Source of the DNA: Cheiracanthium punctorium
Lineage: Eukaryota > Arthropoda > Arachnida > Araneae > Cheiracanthiidae
Assembly (NCBI GenBank): GCA_038373885.1
Contig: JAWZYV010017538.1
Span: 806,001-870,000, forward strand
Direction: 5' to 3'
Length of the DNA stretch: 64,000 bases
The notes beneath the pieces are model-generated. The model was not told the origin of the DNA, did not search any database, and saw only the letters and a list, made by a program, of their open reading frames with translations. A program made the translations under genes and the position numbers. Below, piece after piece: positions 11,987 to 26,900 of the stretch; the first letter of the stretch is position 1; every line of letters begins with the position of its first letter.

Positions 11987-14900
11987 TATAAAGGGGGGTA
12001 TGAATTGCGGACACTCGCTAATTAGACATTCGCCAGAAGTAACAGCCTGAAGTATTGGCCATTCTATAATGGGGAACCCATTGCTCGGCCAACGTTACCG
12101 CCTATTAAAAGACGGATGATTTAACACCCAAACCCAAGCTGTGATTCAAACCCGGACCCAAGGCGTGATAAAATTGTTCTTTAGTCACACCTGGACGGCG
12201 ATGTTTGAAATATAGTAAACACAAAGTATGATGTTCGAAAAAATACAGGCTATTTCAGAGTTGGCAGTGATATATATCAGTTGTTCCAAAGTGTTTACGG
12301 ATATAGTTAAAAATAAAAAATTGTGATAATTATATGTATATAATTAATAGCAGATAAATCTAGGTAATAGTTACCTTTTACAGGTGATTCTGGTAAATAA
12401 TACGCTTTTGTGGTACTTCTAAAAAAGGAAATTATAAGTTTAATGGGAGACTTTTATGACCAATTTGAGTTTCTCTACGGCGGAGTCAGTTATATTAAAT
12501 GCTGTTAACAGTGAATGTTTATAAATACACTGTCCTCCAAAAGTTAAGGTACAACCTGTTTTTTGTGAATAATGTGGAAACGAATGAACATAGAAGCAAA
12601 AAATTTGGACTAACTGAGCACTAAATAGTTCTTTATTGAGTACGACATAGAAATTTACATAAATTCAACACAAACATGGCGTGAAAGCAAAACACTTTTG
12701 GTAGTAAAGTCTTTTTTTGGACAAGACAGTTTATCAAAGCTTTTTGTGGAAACATGTGGTGGAAACATTACAAAAATGAGTTCTAATAAGGAATGTGTCC
12801 ACCCCTAACTGCAATGCACTGGCGGCATCGATTATCCATGCTGCTAATTAAGTTGTCGGACACCTCAATAGGGAGCGAAGACCACGCACGGATTAGTCCT
12901 TGTTTCAGCTCATGCAACGATCTTGGAGGAGGACTTGAAGCAGCCACTTGTCTGCCATGGTAGTCCCAAACATGTTCTACCGGATTGAGGTCTGGAGATT
13001 GAGCTAGCCATTCCATTCGCTCCAAACCTTGACTCTCAAGATAATCCTCAACAAGCACAGCTCGGTGAGGTCGGGCATTATCATCCATCAGAATGAAATC
13101 ATTGCCAATAGCAGCAGCATATGGCCGAACATAGGCATCAAGGATCTCGTCCAGTTATCTCACACCAGTCATAGTTCCTCCCTGGAACACATGCAAGTCA
13201 GTGTGACCATCGAGTGGGATCCCTGCCCAAACCATTATTCCACCACCTCGATAACTGTGTCTTTCCACAGTGTTGGATTGATGGTATCGGGTGCTTTGTT
13301 CCCTCCAGATAAGCAGACGTCCTGAATCGCTCTCCAGTGTGAATCTGGAGTCGTCTGTAAAGAGTACAGAAGCCCATCGCTGTCTGGTCCAAGGAACGTG
13401 TTCTCTTGGAAGATAAACGGGCCCTTTTCTGTCGTCCGTTGAGGGGGACACATACAAGTGGTCACCTTGCATAGAGACCTGCATTGGGAAGAAGCCTTCG
13501 CACCGTACAGCGGATATTCTTCTCTCTGATGCTACAGAGTGGTCTGCAACAAGTTGCGGCACAGAAATGCTCCTTCTTTTCCAGGCCGAAAGAGCTATAA
13601 AACGATATTCTTCGCGTGTTGTAGCTCGTGGTCGGCCTAAAACATGTCTTCTGTCTGGTCACAGAAGCTTCCGTTTGATATTGATTCCAGAGACGGTGGA
13701 CCACACTGCGAGACACATTAAGACTCCTAGGAGCATAAGCCTGTGACAGCTACATTTCCATTCATACGACCGCCCGCCACCTTAACGAATCGGGCAAACA
13801 GTTTCTCTAAGACATTGCGAGACCCTGCTACCTATTGTTAACGAATCGGCTAACAAAAGTTGTAAATCAACAAAAGTTACACGCTTAATTACGAAAGCCT
13901 GATATTTGCACATTTTTCTCTGACTCATATATGCCTGTTCTTTTCTATAAAAGCAAAGTGGTAGCTATCGTTTTTGTATAAATTTGCATAAAGTTCATTT
14001 TTATCATTTATATAAACCATAAATTTTATTGTCAGTGTCATTTTTTTATGGTGAGCTTCGAAAAACATGCTGTTCCTTAAATTTTGGAGGCCAGTGTAGT
14101 TTATCAAGTTTACTACTGCTATTACTTTACAGAAAAATTTTTTAGTTACATTAGATAGGTGCTAAGCAAATGGTATTTTGAAGAAATTAATTTGTATTGA
14201 GTTTAGTAGGGGAAAGTTAGAAGTGAGCTTGTTGATAAACTTACAAAACAACCTTGTAAAGAATTATGAAATAGAAAATGATATTTTAGTTATTTTATCT
14301 AATTAAAAAAATTATATCAAATACGGTAGTTTATAGATGAATGGCAGAATAAATGTAAAGGTGTTGAGGTGGATGAATAGATGCACATGCAATATAATCA
14401 TGTTTTTTTTTTTTTATAACCATTGACTGGAATATTCTTGGGATAAGCAAATGAATCTAATATATTGTTCAGTTGCAACTTGCAGTCTCCCCCCCCCCTC
14501 TCCACCTTCAAGTCATCAAAAAAAAAAAGAAATAATGATCCGTGTATGTGACAGTAATGACGATCCTTACCTTTACTTAATTGGAAAATGCAATTATATA
14601 TCCCATAAATTAGACCATCTTGTTAATGACAGTCTTTGCCAGATACTACTACGTGTAAACCTACATAAAGGCATAAGTTGTACTACATTTACAACAAATT
14701 ATCCCTTAACGATTACATTATTTTAAAGAAAACAGTAGTAAAAGAGCTTATTCTTTTATTCAACCTAATTGCAGCATGAATAAATATATAGTTTAAAATA
14801 AACCATCCCCAGTTTGAGTATAAATAGTCTGATACCCCCATTCTGCTAATGAAACAATCCAAATAGCATCCGAATATGGGATGTGAATTGTTTTTTAATC

Positions 14901-17900
14901 TTTTCAGTTCGTCATTTTTTAATACGCCTGCCCAGAAACATCACAGAATATTAAGTAAAGAACTATAGAGCTGTTTCACTTACGTCATTATCACTACGTC
15001 ACACCTTAGCAACCAACTTTTTTGGTCAAACATTCGTTCATTAGAGAATGGTCACTGGCCGAAAACGTGGCTTTGTATCCCTAAATATCCGAGTTGACCT
15101 AAAAAAAATTTCAGTGACGTGACGTGAAAATACTCTATAGTAATATTCTACCGTCCAATCAACGGGTAAGATTCTTTCTTTCTCATGCCTGCGATGTTGA
15201 AATATTGGCTAATCGATAGTTAAAAGGAATATAGCTGAAAAAAACAACAGGTTTTTTTCTTACTCTTACATTAAAAGTGAGTATATGAAAAACAAAGAGT
15301 GTGCCAGAATGATGATATAGAGGATGATTCATGATTTAATTCAAGGTTTCAGATGTCTTTCTAAAAAAAACTTCAGTACAGAAAATAAACTATTCATTAA
15401 ATACTGAAATCACTCAATATTTCTTTAGACCTTACTTTCGAACTTGGGCCTTCTGGCCTATCTGTAAATCTATGGCCACATGTTTGTGTGTATTTGCTTT
15501 ATAGTTTTGTTGAGTTGGTCCATCCAGTCATGTAAGTAGGCCCTCATGTCCTAATCTTGGTCTAATCTGTTCATTCAAATATTGCTATACTACGTATGCG
15601 TTAAATAAAAAATTTTAAAAACCTCATCGTTTTATATTTAACTGTGAAGATATCGTTATTGTAACAAATATTGTTACATATTTTGTAATTTACACGTTCC
15701 GTGTGATAAATAACATAACCTCGACAATTCTGTAAATGGATAAATAATAAAAATAAAACGGTAATAATGAAAAGAAAATAGTGTTATCCATTTGTAACTA
15801 TATAAGTCGATTTCTATTGATACTACTTTTATAGAAAAAAAAATTTATTTAACATTTATTTCATGTGTAATTAGAATACTTTTTTTATAAGGACGTAAAT
15901 CAATCATATTCCCCATAGAATCTGCTCAGCTTAAAAGCTAAAAAATAGAATTAGCACTTTAATGATCCTTTAGACCTAGCAACCGAATCAATAAACGCAT
16001 AGTTTACGTTTTTTTCTAGAAGTTAAATTTACTAAAGTCAGATGGTACGATCACATTTCTTAATCTTGACTGACACTGACACAATGTACCAGATTCTTGT
16101 ATTGCGTCTACGTGAAATGCAAGGATCACGCATAACATGCCTCAGTTTCCATTTTTATCTACATTAGCAACTGATATGTCATTTAAAGGTAGGAAGTTGC
16201 TTTGAAACACAAACCTCATTTTTCTATACAGATTAAATTTGCTTGTATCACAACACGAGAAAGAATGATTTAGTTTTGCATTTATGTAAATATATCATTT
16301 CATTTTTTTTTTCTTTCAGGATATCACGCGACCGGGGGCTATCTGACCGTGTCCACCCCAGCTTATGCAACTCCTTTGGCCTTTGCATTTATAGAGGGCG
16401 CTGGACTACTAGGATACCAGAACGTTGATATTAACGGACCACAACAAACAGGTGAGTTTTGCTACTCCAGAAAAATAACGTTTCCTTAGCGTGTTCAGTC
16501 GATTTGCTTGAAAAATCTCCATGGGAGAAAACAAAGAGAATGACGTCATAGTATATTTCTTTAATTCTTGTTATGCTGTCTATATCTGAATTATTTTGTC
16601 TTTTATGATAAAAAATATGCCATATTTTCTTTTTCATTCACGGAAAGTAATTCACTTTAAAGTGAGTTTGCAAATGTGCAGTACGGAAATTCGCCGGTAG
16701 TTAGCTACCGGCCCAGACAGTTCAGTAAATGCCAAACAGGTCTAAAGTAGAAAAATCGTTTGTCTCAAAAATGAATACCATAAAATTATCATAATTCAAT
16801 CCAATTTTCAAAATAATAATAATAATAATAAATTTGTTTCATCAACAGTAGTTAAAATAATAAAACTAGGTATTAATACGAGACGAGACGAGAGATCTGC
16901 AATTTCAATGAGACTAGACATACCTTTTTATTATTACGTAGGGAATTTGTGAGACGATAAAAAGCTTTGCGGCTATTTTTCGAGGAAAGACAAGCCTAAT
17001 TTTTGTCTCGCGTCCATTCCTAATATTTATTTATTTAATTTTATTTTCTTTTGGCAATTTCATTTTTAATTGACTGCTGGTGTCACGTGCCTTCCAATTT
17101 TGTTTAGAAAACCTTTATACCTTTTTCTCAAAACTTGAAGAAGTTTCGCTATTCTTACAGCCATGTATTCACCAGACACTATACACGCGGATAAATTCAA
17201 ACACGCGCTTCAAATTCATCGGTAAGATTACCATTTTTCATCTTACCCATAAATTTTAAACTCTTTTTGGGATTTATCCGCGTTTAACCCTTTGAGGCGC
17301 AACCCTTTCCCAATGTTGAAAAAGGGGCAGCCGTTGCGACGTTTCGCGATGAACGTTTCGATCGTCCGCCATCTTGCTGGTAGTTAAGTCGAGTGATGGC
17401 AACAGCTGCCCTTTTTTCAGCATTAGGCAATCTATCCAGCTGTTCTCGCATTCTTCCATTTTTCACCAGATGTCACAGTGCTGTTAAAAAATAATCGTGA
17501 CAATTTTTTTAAGGGAAATGACGTGCTAAAAAGTAAAGGATTCTTGTGGAGCTATGTCGCCCGCAACTATTTTTATAGAAATCAAATCTATTCTTCGTGA
17601 CTGGCAACAGTCAAAAATCAGAATTTGGTGTTCCCAGAGCGGGAACACTGCGCGTTAAAGGGTTAATAGAAACTTAAAAGTCACGTGCTTTCGTTTGATC
17701 AACATTGTAATACACTAATTAAATACACTACAAAATACATTAGGTAAACTAGAAAACAATGACGAAAGAGGAATTGAAACAGACGAACGGTCGTGCTTGT
17801 TTACACCCGCGGGAGTTGGCGGATCGTAAGACAGGACATGTGTTTCCCAAGAATGCCGAATTGTTGAACGGGCCGGACTATCCAACCGCCGAATTATCAA

Positions 17901-20900
17901 GAGTGTACTGTACTTAAATATATTAACTGTGACATCAAGACGCATGGTTCAAGCTGTGACAGCCCAGTGGCTAAGTTGGTGAACTAATAACCAATAACCA
18001 TAATGTTGAGTTTCTTCTACCACCACTGAAGGCAAACCTTGATACACATGCTCTGAAATTGCAAAATAAATCTGGGGCTCCGAAAGTCTGGCCGATTTTG
18101 TTAGCAGTTTCTGAGAAATGGCAAGATTCAGGAGTTCCTTATTCTTCTAATAGGTATATCTAAATTATGGGGAAAGAATGTTTGGGAAGGTCAAAAGAAG
18201 CTCTAAATGATACATTCATTGATGTGAGCTACCCTCTTTTGGCAAAGTGATCCTTTGACGGTTCAGTCGTTTTCCGTTTTTAATTTAAAAACTGTTATAA
18301 AATAATAAATTCATTTTTATACCGAATACCAATAACTGATGTATTAAAACTTTACTGTCAACTAAAAACACAAATAGAAATTTAAAAACTTTTGTTCTCA
18401 AAACTTACGACCAAGTCTCTCACATTTGAAAACATTTGCTGAACGCAACATAATAAATTCCTGCCTGGTAAACTCTTCTTCTGATAGCGATTTGTTTTGG
18501 AATCTGGGTCAAATTTCACGCTGATTAAGAGTCCTTCAAATGTTAAATCATTCATTACTTAATTATCTGTTCTAGTTTTGTGAATAGGAAGCAGACAGCA
18601 GCAGGGGGGAGGATGTTAAAATTATATGACCATCACGTTAGGCTTTTAATAATACGCTTCCTCCTTTTTCGTGGCATTTATGATACATAAAAGGTCGACT
18701 CTGATGACAGTGAACATAAAATCTATAACTATTCACAGTAATTTGGAACATACCAGAAGACACTTAGGAAGAATTTTTATTTATCACGCACGAAAAGCTA
18801 ATATACATACCACAGGGGGTATATTATTAAGAGTTCTAGTCAAGGTTTTCTTATTTCATAGATTTTAATTTAAGGAACACTGATTTCTCATTCTTTTAAC
18901 CCTTTAAAGCGCAGTGATCCCGCTCTGGGAACACCCAACTCTGACGTTTTGACTGTTGCCAGTCAAGAATAGATTTGATTTCTATAAAAATAGTTGCGGG
19001 TGACCTAGCTCCACGAGAATCCTTTACTTTTTAGCACGTCATTTCCCGTCAAAAAATGGTCACGATTACTTTTAACAGCACTGACATCTGCTGAAAAATG
19101 GAAGAATGCGAAAACAGCCGGATAGATTGCCCCATGCTGAAAAAAGGGCAGCCGTTGCCATCGCTCGACTTAACTACCAGCAAGATGGCGGACGATCGAA
19201 GCGTTCATCGCGTGACACAGATCTAGAGACCCTTTTTTTTGACGACAGCTGGCTGTGCCCGGCACAACCAGCTGTCTTGTGCCGGGCACAGCCAGCTGTC
19301 GTCAAGAAAAAGGGTCTCTAGATCTGTGTCATGCGATGAACGCTTCGATCGTCCGCCATCTTGCTGGTAGTTAAGTCGAGCGATGGCAACGGCTGCCCTT
19401 TTTTCAGCATTGGGTAAGGGTTGCGCCTCAAAGGGTTAATAGAGCGGATACTTAAAATATATATCCATATATATTTAAAAAGTAACTACATTAGTTTTAT
19501 TTAAAAAATAACTCCATATAATAATAAAACTGCATTAAATATTAATAGTAACCTCCATGTTAGTTAATGGGTTCACTATCCTCCAATTTAATCAGTACAA
19601 TGTAGATGATTTTTATAAGTGATCACAATTAGTTACAACATTGCAAATTAATTACATTTTTTTAAATTTATACAAAACATTGATATTTTTAAAGAAAGTA
19701 TAAACTTATCTCGAAAAAGAAACCTTTTATAAACTTTTAACATTTTAACCGATCAGTGGAGTACTCAGTGCCGGATTAAGACATCGCGGGGCCCGTAGCA
19801 AATGTTACCAAGGGGCCCCCTGCTCAGTGAAGCACCTATATATGTTCACCCACACATTAAAGTAATAGAGCTAAATTGAATGAGAAAATAAATAGTGCTA
19901 ATTATATTACAATTTATGTTTAGTGCTAATTAATGGTATTACTAATGCTAATTAGATGTAAACAAAACTAAAAGGTCCCACGTGTTATATTTGCGAGAGG
20001 TTTATCCCAGCCCTTCCTCCACCTTGGGTGAGCTAATCTGTAGGTTTTGTACGATAATAAAATAAAACACAACTTTTACGAATTTTCTTGATTCAAAATG
20101 AACAAATTTGAGTTAACATTAGACAAATAAATTTCTCCAAGTAAATTAGTGTGCGGAAAAAATTCCCGTCAAAATAAAGTGGGGAGGGGGGGGGGGCAAA
20201 TAGATAGTGAGACTGGCGATGTTTAAAGTTATTTATTCGTACAACTCAGGTTTTTTTTAAATGAATGTTAATGTTCATGGATATATATTTGGAATTTCTA
20301 ACACTTCCCACCTTTCCCATATGCAAACATATAACTAGACAAGTTTACACACATAAAATAATAATTGTTTCTGTAAAATTTTTAAAAGCATCGAAAACAA
20401 TATGTACTTTAAACTGTGCTCTTAAACACTATTTTTTCCCCTATAAAAATACATGCTTGTAAAATTATTTCATTATCTGGACGGTTTTTACTAATTATAG
20501 GTTACATATTTTTAACTTCTCTTAATTTATTTAATGGGTTAATTCATAAGAAATCGAACTGGGGATAGATAGATCTAGCACAATAATACCTCCACCATTC
20601 AAAATATACTGCATACACGGAAGGCATTTAAACTGTACACGCTTGTACAGGGGGACTGTTACTTCCACATACCGCTTGGAAAACTTCTAAAGGTCATTTC
20701 GTTAGTGTTCTACAAGCATATGTACATTACTTTTCAACTTATCTTCGTTAAAATGATATAAAATATTTTGCTCAAAAAAAAAATCTTTATAAGAGGAATA
20801 GAATAATCTATATAATAAATAATAAAAAATTCGAATAAAACATTCATTATCGTATTACGTTCAAATGTTTTTGCAAGACATAATAATCTTAAATGTGACG

Positions 20901-23900
20901 AGTAATTTGTGAGTTTCTTTGTGGCTCAAGAGTATCCGAGAATTCTTTTTGTTTTCAGTTTGCCTGAGGTTATGGCTTCTCGGATACCCCGACCGTGCGA
21001 AGATCCTCTCGGTTCTAATTATTTTATTTGAACGAACGTACTGGCATTCGCGCACTTGACCTGTGGTTTCGACCGGCCAAAAATCAATTCTTTCATATTT
21101 AACGTGGTTAATTTCCGAGATTAATAAGATAATTTATCGTAATAGTGGATTCCCCAACTACAAAAAAAAATGACTTACATTCTATATATTATTATTGTTT
21201 CAAAAAATAATTCGCCTTTGTTTAAATATTGTAAAATGTAAAATAAATAATTAAGTAAAAACAAAGCAAGCCAACTACCAAAAGCCTTCTAAGATAGTTT
21301 ACACCTAGTACACCTTAGAATTTCGCCAAAGCCACACTGTAAAATACCTTTTAGATGTGTGGCTTTGGCGTAAAATGCCGTGGATGCCTGTAAAATGCCT
21401 TTACTGTAAAATAAAAGAACTTTGGAGCTGCCCAACATCCGTTTAAAATACCATCCTCATATTTACTGCAAAACAAAATAACTTTATGTCCAATATTTAA
21501 ATAAAAATTATTGTTTCGTGGGGGATTATTATTGATTATGCGGCGCGTTTTTCCTACAACCTTAATCCTATGGATCTCAGCTCTCGGGGAAATGCAGAAG
21601 GTCAACTCGCGTTCCAGAGAACATCTTCAGAAATAGCCACAAATATTTCCGTTCTATTGAGTCATTTTGAAAAAGTTTGATTATACAACTTCATTAAAAA
21701 ATTCTTTCGACTTGTTACTGAAAAGTCCCTGAAATGATCGGGACAGATAGACTACAGCCTAATGAATAATCCGGCCCACTGACGGATTAATACAATTTTG
21801 TGGGTGGAGGCTTGGATGGAAGATTCACATATATATATATATAAATTTTATGGAAGTAAGTTGGGATTGTTTACATTAATTTCATTTTTCTCGGGAGGGG
21901 CGGTCACCTCCTCCGACCCCCTCCCTTTAATCCGACCTTGATCAGACCCTGAGTCTGTTTTTTTGTTTCGGCACTTAGTTTTCTTTCTATATTTTGTTTA
22001 TTTCTGGATTCATTCTTCAAATAAAGACAAAAATGTAACATTATTGGTAAGGAATCCATTTTCTAAAGGCCATAGGTGGGTGGTGCAAGGATCTGGATAC
22101 CCCTCCTCCGTTTGTCCGAGTTTCGCTTTTAGTCAACGAAAAGATAATGATACAGCCTTTCTTTCTGTCTTTCTTTTATTTCCCCCCTTTTGGATGCTCC
22201 CTGAAATTTTTTACTGAGAACCGTGTTTTTGTTCCACAGTATTGTTGGATATACTCTTGTGTGTGTTCTTATTGCTGACTTTAGAATACTCATTCAGTTT
22301 CGCCTAGGTAATGAGTTGACTAAATAATGCAGGCATGCAACAGCCACATTAAATATATTAATGACTATGTCATTTTATCTCTCACCCCCTTTTGAAAATG
22401 TGACATAAAAATAAGACACGAAAATGCGTTACGAAAACGCGACATAAAAGTAAGAATAAATGTCCGCTGAAAATGTTAGTATGTGTTACGTAAACCACCG
22501 TTTTCTATAAGCTCCGTAAGGTTGCATTTATTTGATAAAATGATTGTTTAAAAATTTCATCCGTTTATTTAAATACTATTAGTTCACAACTGCTTTAATC
22601 TATTGTTACAATATTTCGTAAGCTGTAGAATATACATCACAAGTATATTTTACATATATTTAAATACTATTAGTTCACAAGAGCTTTAATCTATTGTTAC
22701 AATATTTACTAAGCTGTAGAATGTGCATCACATGTATTTTTCTATAAATAGGTTACAATCCTAAAAATTTCAACATGGGGTCACCAGGTGAAATACACGA
22801 TAGATGAGAGATAAAATGACATAGTCCATTAATGCCGTTTTAATATGGCAATCATGAAACTAAAAAATTAGGAGGGTTCAGGGGGGTCTCCCATTGACAA
22901 AGCTCGAACAGCCGAGTTATACATATATTCTTTCAATGAGTTGTCTACAACTGATTTACAGTTCCACTATATAGAGCTTTAGAAATTGTCTTATCCAAAA
23001 AATAAATAAATGAAAATGAAAAGAAAGAAAGAAAGAAAAAAAGAATTACAAAATTTATCTGTTGCCTTAAAAAATCAAGGAAGATAAATCATGCCAAGCT
23101 CATAGATTATAAAACACTTTCCAATACAAAGTATTTTTGCGCCAAATCTGCTATGTTTTTTAGTTAAAACTGGCGAGATTTCGTAGATAAAAAAATGTTG
23201 TATTATCACTATAAATGCAATTTTATGAGACCCTGTAAAAGACCTTTAATTTTTTTTAGCGTTTAACTGAAAAATATAAAAATTTTATACTCATTGTCTT
23301 GTGCTAGAAATGTATTAGTGTCTCTCAAATGCCACAGACTGCAATGGGAATACTTTTGAGTACTCCTGTAGAACTATTAATAATACGGACGTTATTCTCA
23401 ATGGAGAGCATCATTTTGAGAGCCTTAGTAATATATATGCCAACTTTGTTTTCTTTCAAAAATCGAATATCTCTAAAATATGTTTTCAAGAATGACTGTT
23501 GATTCAGTCATTCCTGTATCAACAGATACAGGGGGAGACCCCCCCCCCGAACCCACCCCCCTCTTTTAGTTCTGTTTTTTAGACTGTGCTATACATTGGA
23601 TTTTTTTCTCCTGTAAAAGAACTATAAATGCTACATACACCATTTTCAATATGGTAGGTGGTACTGTACATAGAAAAAACATAAATTTCGCACAAATCGA
23701 TGTATATCCACAGCAGTTAGAACACTGGATGGGTGGACATCAGAACAGACAAATAACCGAAATCATAAGGACGTTAACCCGTTTTCGGTTCTAATGCATT
23801 AACAAATTTTCGTCGGTCGGAGACCCCCTCATACTCCTAGGCACATAGCCCTTAACAAAACACAATACAATAAATCAGTTAATTAAAGTGCGAGTAACGA

Positions 23901-26900
23901 CTTTTCAAAATTTCCAAAGAAATCGACATAGCTTAATATAATTACATTAGACATTTTTCGAGGTACTATAATCCAGGCGATCCGCCAAGACGAGCAACTT
24001 TTTCGCAAAGATAAATGCCGGACACGTGAAATTATTGATGGTTCGGAATACGATTGCTAACAGTTTGCCAGGAAATTTGAGGAAAAAATAGTTTGGCGTT
24101 AATGACCGCCGGGATAATACGTAAATACCTTTTTCGATTTATCGTAAAATAATAAAAATATCGCCAAGTTCGGTTCATTTTTCAAAGCATTTTTTTCGCA
24201 CCCAATTTGGCAATTTATCGCAAAAGTCGCCAACATTGCCGGCTTTTGGCTCAAATTTTGAAGGAGGCACACGATCGTCGTCGGATTATTAGCTAATCAT
24301 ATTGCAGGATAGTATTATATGCTTAAAATAGATGCCTGTCTCTAAACTGCCATTGACCGTATTGTATTGAAATTATTTTGAGTGCTCTCGTATAGAAAAA
24401 GTTTTAACTATACAGACACTATTTTCGATGCAAAGCTTCATTTTGTAATCCTTAATAACATTCAATTTTGTTTCATTTCAAAGAGCAGAATATCTCTAAA
24501 ACTAGAAGTCAAAGCCTGTTGTGAAGGCAATTACAACGGGCGAGAGAAAAAACATTTTAAGGAAATTTGTCTTTCATTCAATATATTTAATTTTCATCCA
24601 CCTAAAATAAATAACTTCATATTCAATTTTTATTACGGACCCAAATCGAATTTCATGCTCATCTGGAAACGCGCGGAATCTTTTCGCAGTCGAAAGCTTT
24701 CGTTTTGTATACATAAACATTCGAATATCCAATAGACGATTTATTTGTGGGGAAAAAAATAATAAACTGTGTAATCGGGAGAAATTATTTTAAACGTATT
24801 GGAATCCCCCCAATTGTATGACGTCATTTTCACTTAAAATAGGTCATTTTGTCACGGAAATGATTCAATTTTTCTGACTCTCGGAAACGAAATGGTGCTG
24901 AAAATAGCAAAAAATCGCTTAAAAATGAAGGAACGGGTGGATTTTCAGATTTTTAAAATTGACAGATTGTTTTCTATATTTTTTTACAAACTTGTGAAAA
25001 ATTTCAAGCGGATCGTACAAACGATGTAGAAGTTGTTAGGTTTTTTGTCGTTGACTTTGTAATCTTTTTGCAGTCATAGAGGAAAAAGTTTTATCTTGAA
25101 GTCAGGGTTCAGCGCAACTACAAGGGGTGATCAAATGAAAAGGTACGAAACGTCGCAACAACCTAACCATTATCATATTTGTCCATGCAGCTATGAGAGC
25201 ACGTAGCGAGACATCTAGAATGCGATTCGTGCCTTTTGTGTGGATAGGAACATGCGGGGGCCCGCAGGAGAGAGCAGAAGCTCTTGTAAAAAGCACCCTC
25301 CTACGTCCAATTGACGCGGCAGTGCGTGTGAGGACAGGATGGTGTTCACATTGCAAAATTCGGCGCTTTAGGGGCAGCGAGGCGTTATCCGATTTCTGAC
25401 AGCGGAAGGTGTTAAACCGGCCACTATTCATCGCAGGAGGATGATCGGAAGGCTGTGTGTCCCACAAGTCAATGAGAAAATGGAATGTCCGTTTTCGCCA
25501 AGGAACTGGCCACGTTCAAGTGGGAGACGTTGGACCATCCGCCCTACAGTCCGGACATGTCGCCCTGCGATTTCCATGTGTTGGTTCCACTGAAGAAACC
25601 ACCTGAAAGGGAAGCGCTTCAACTCGGACTACGTACTCAAGGACGCTGTGACGGACTGGGTCTCGTCACGGCCACAGGAATTCTGGGAACAAGGAATCCT
25701 GCGGCTTGTTCGTCAGTGGGATCGTTGTGCTCAGGCCTGTGGTGTATATTTTGAATAAAGTCTACTTTGTACCCAAAGTGTCGTTTCGTACCTTTTCATT
25801 TGATCACCCCTTGTAGTTAGTAGGGTGATACGCTTTAAGAATAACTTCCCATAGAGCGCAATGTATTGGGACTATTTTGAGTGCTCCTGTAGAAAAAAAT
25901 CTATAAATGCTACATAGATCCTTTACAATAGGGTACATGGTACTGCAGATAAGAATAACATATATAAATTTCGTAGAAATCAATGCCTATTGACGCGAGT
26001 CAAGGACGGACAGACAGACAAACCGAAATCTTAACTTTTCTACCTTGTTGGAAAGTGTCAAAAAAGCTAGATCTTGAGGGGGAAAGACGAAAACTTTCAA
26101 GGTAAAGGCGCGGGGCCCCCAAAAGCGCGGGGCCCGTAGCATTTGCTAAATCTGCTATATTGTTAATCCGGCACTGGGAGTACTAATATTTGTTTTGGCA
26201 TAAAATTACGTTATTTTGTAGGCTTTTACGGTTTATTAGTTATTGCTCAGTTAAAATAAAATATATTTCAGTATTATAAATTTGTTTAACTTATAGGCTT
26301 ATAATGTTGTTCACTAAATGGATTCAAACACTATTATTAATATATTCGACGAACACAAACAATAAAAAGAATCTGATGATCGATGTCTGTCATTCTATTG
26401 GTATCGACTGACAAATTGGATTAATACAGGAAGGTCATAATTAAAGTAAAGGTATTCAGAGGCTGATTGTGGGAAAACTGTTGAGCCACACTAAACCAAA
26501 TTTTCAGTAAATATTAATCGGACCATAGGGTTTTGATTAAAAAATATATAAATAATAGTTCAGATTTTCATCATCAAGGACTGAAGTGGCGCTGTTAGGT
26601 CCATTTTTGTAGTAAAATAGGCACAGAAAGTTAACATTTTACAAGGTTTTTGATATTGACACACCTCATTTTATATTCACCTATGCATTTTACATTTTAT
26701 CAAACATTTTAGCAATGACTCTCATACGTAGTAATCGTTGTAATATGCAGATTTTCTAGAGAAAAGAGGCGATAATGCAAAACCTTATGCAAATTTTAGT
26801 CAGCTGACGCTTCCGGCATTGCTACGTAGTACTAAATTTGAGCATATAAGGTTTCTTCGTGAAAATATCACACACTCTTTTTTAAATTCATAGTTAAACT

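Larger units (their letters stand above)
19766..26176. mobile_element. 6.4-kb hAT-like composite element
   Basis: Termini CAGTGCCGGATTAAG (left) and CAGTGCCGGATTAAC (right, read inward) are flanked by the identical 8-bp sequence GGAGTACT (19758-19765 and 26177-26184). CAGTG ends plus an 8-bp duplication are diagnostic of hAT. Just inside the ends, GCGGGGCCCGTAGCA occurs as CGCGGGGCCCGTAGCAAATG and on the other side in CGCGGGGCCCGTAGCATTTG, here in direct orientation. No hAT transposase is recognisable. The interior includes a complete mariner deletion derivative, a nested 22-bp-TIR element and three diverged copies of a TTTTGAGTGCTC(C) module. It looks like a non-autonomous carrier swollen by later insertions. 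Confidence 0.8.

Noticed and set aside
24382..24735. 117-codon + strand ORF as a gene
   Set aside because: No domain or family resemblance, AT-rich composition, and it lies inside the 6.4-kb hAT-like element within modules repeated elsewhere in it.
25102..25467. 121-codon minus-strand ORF as a gene
   Set aside because: It overlaps the terminus of the mariner element and reads its inverted repeat; the real remnant is on the + strand.
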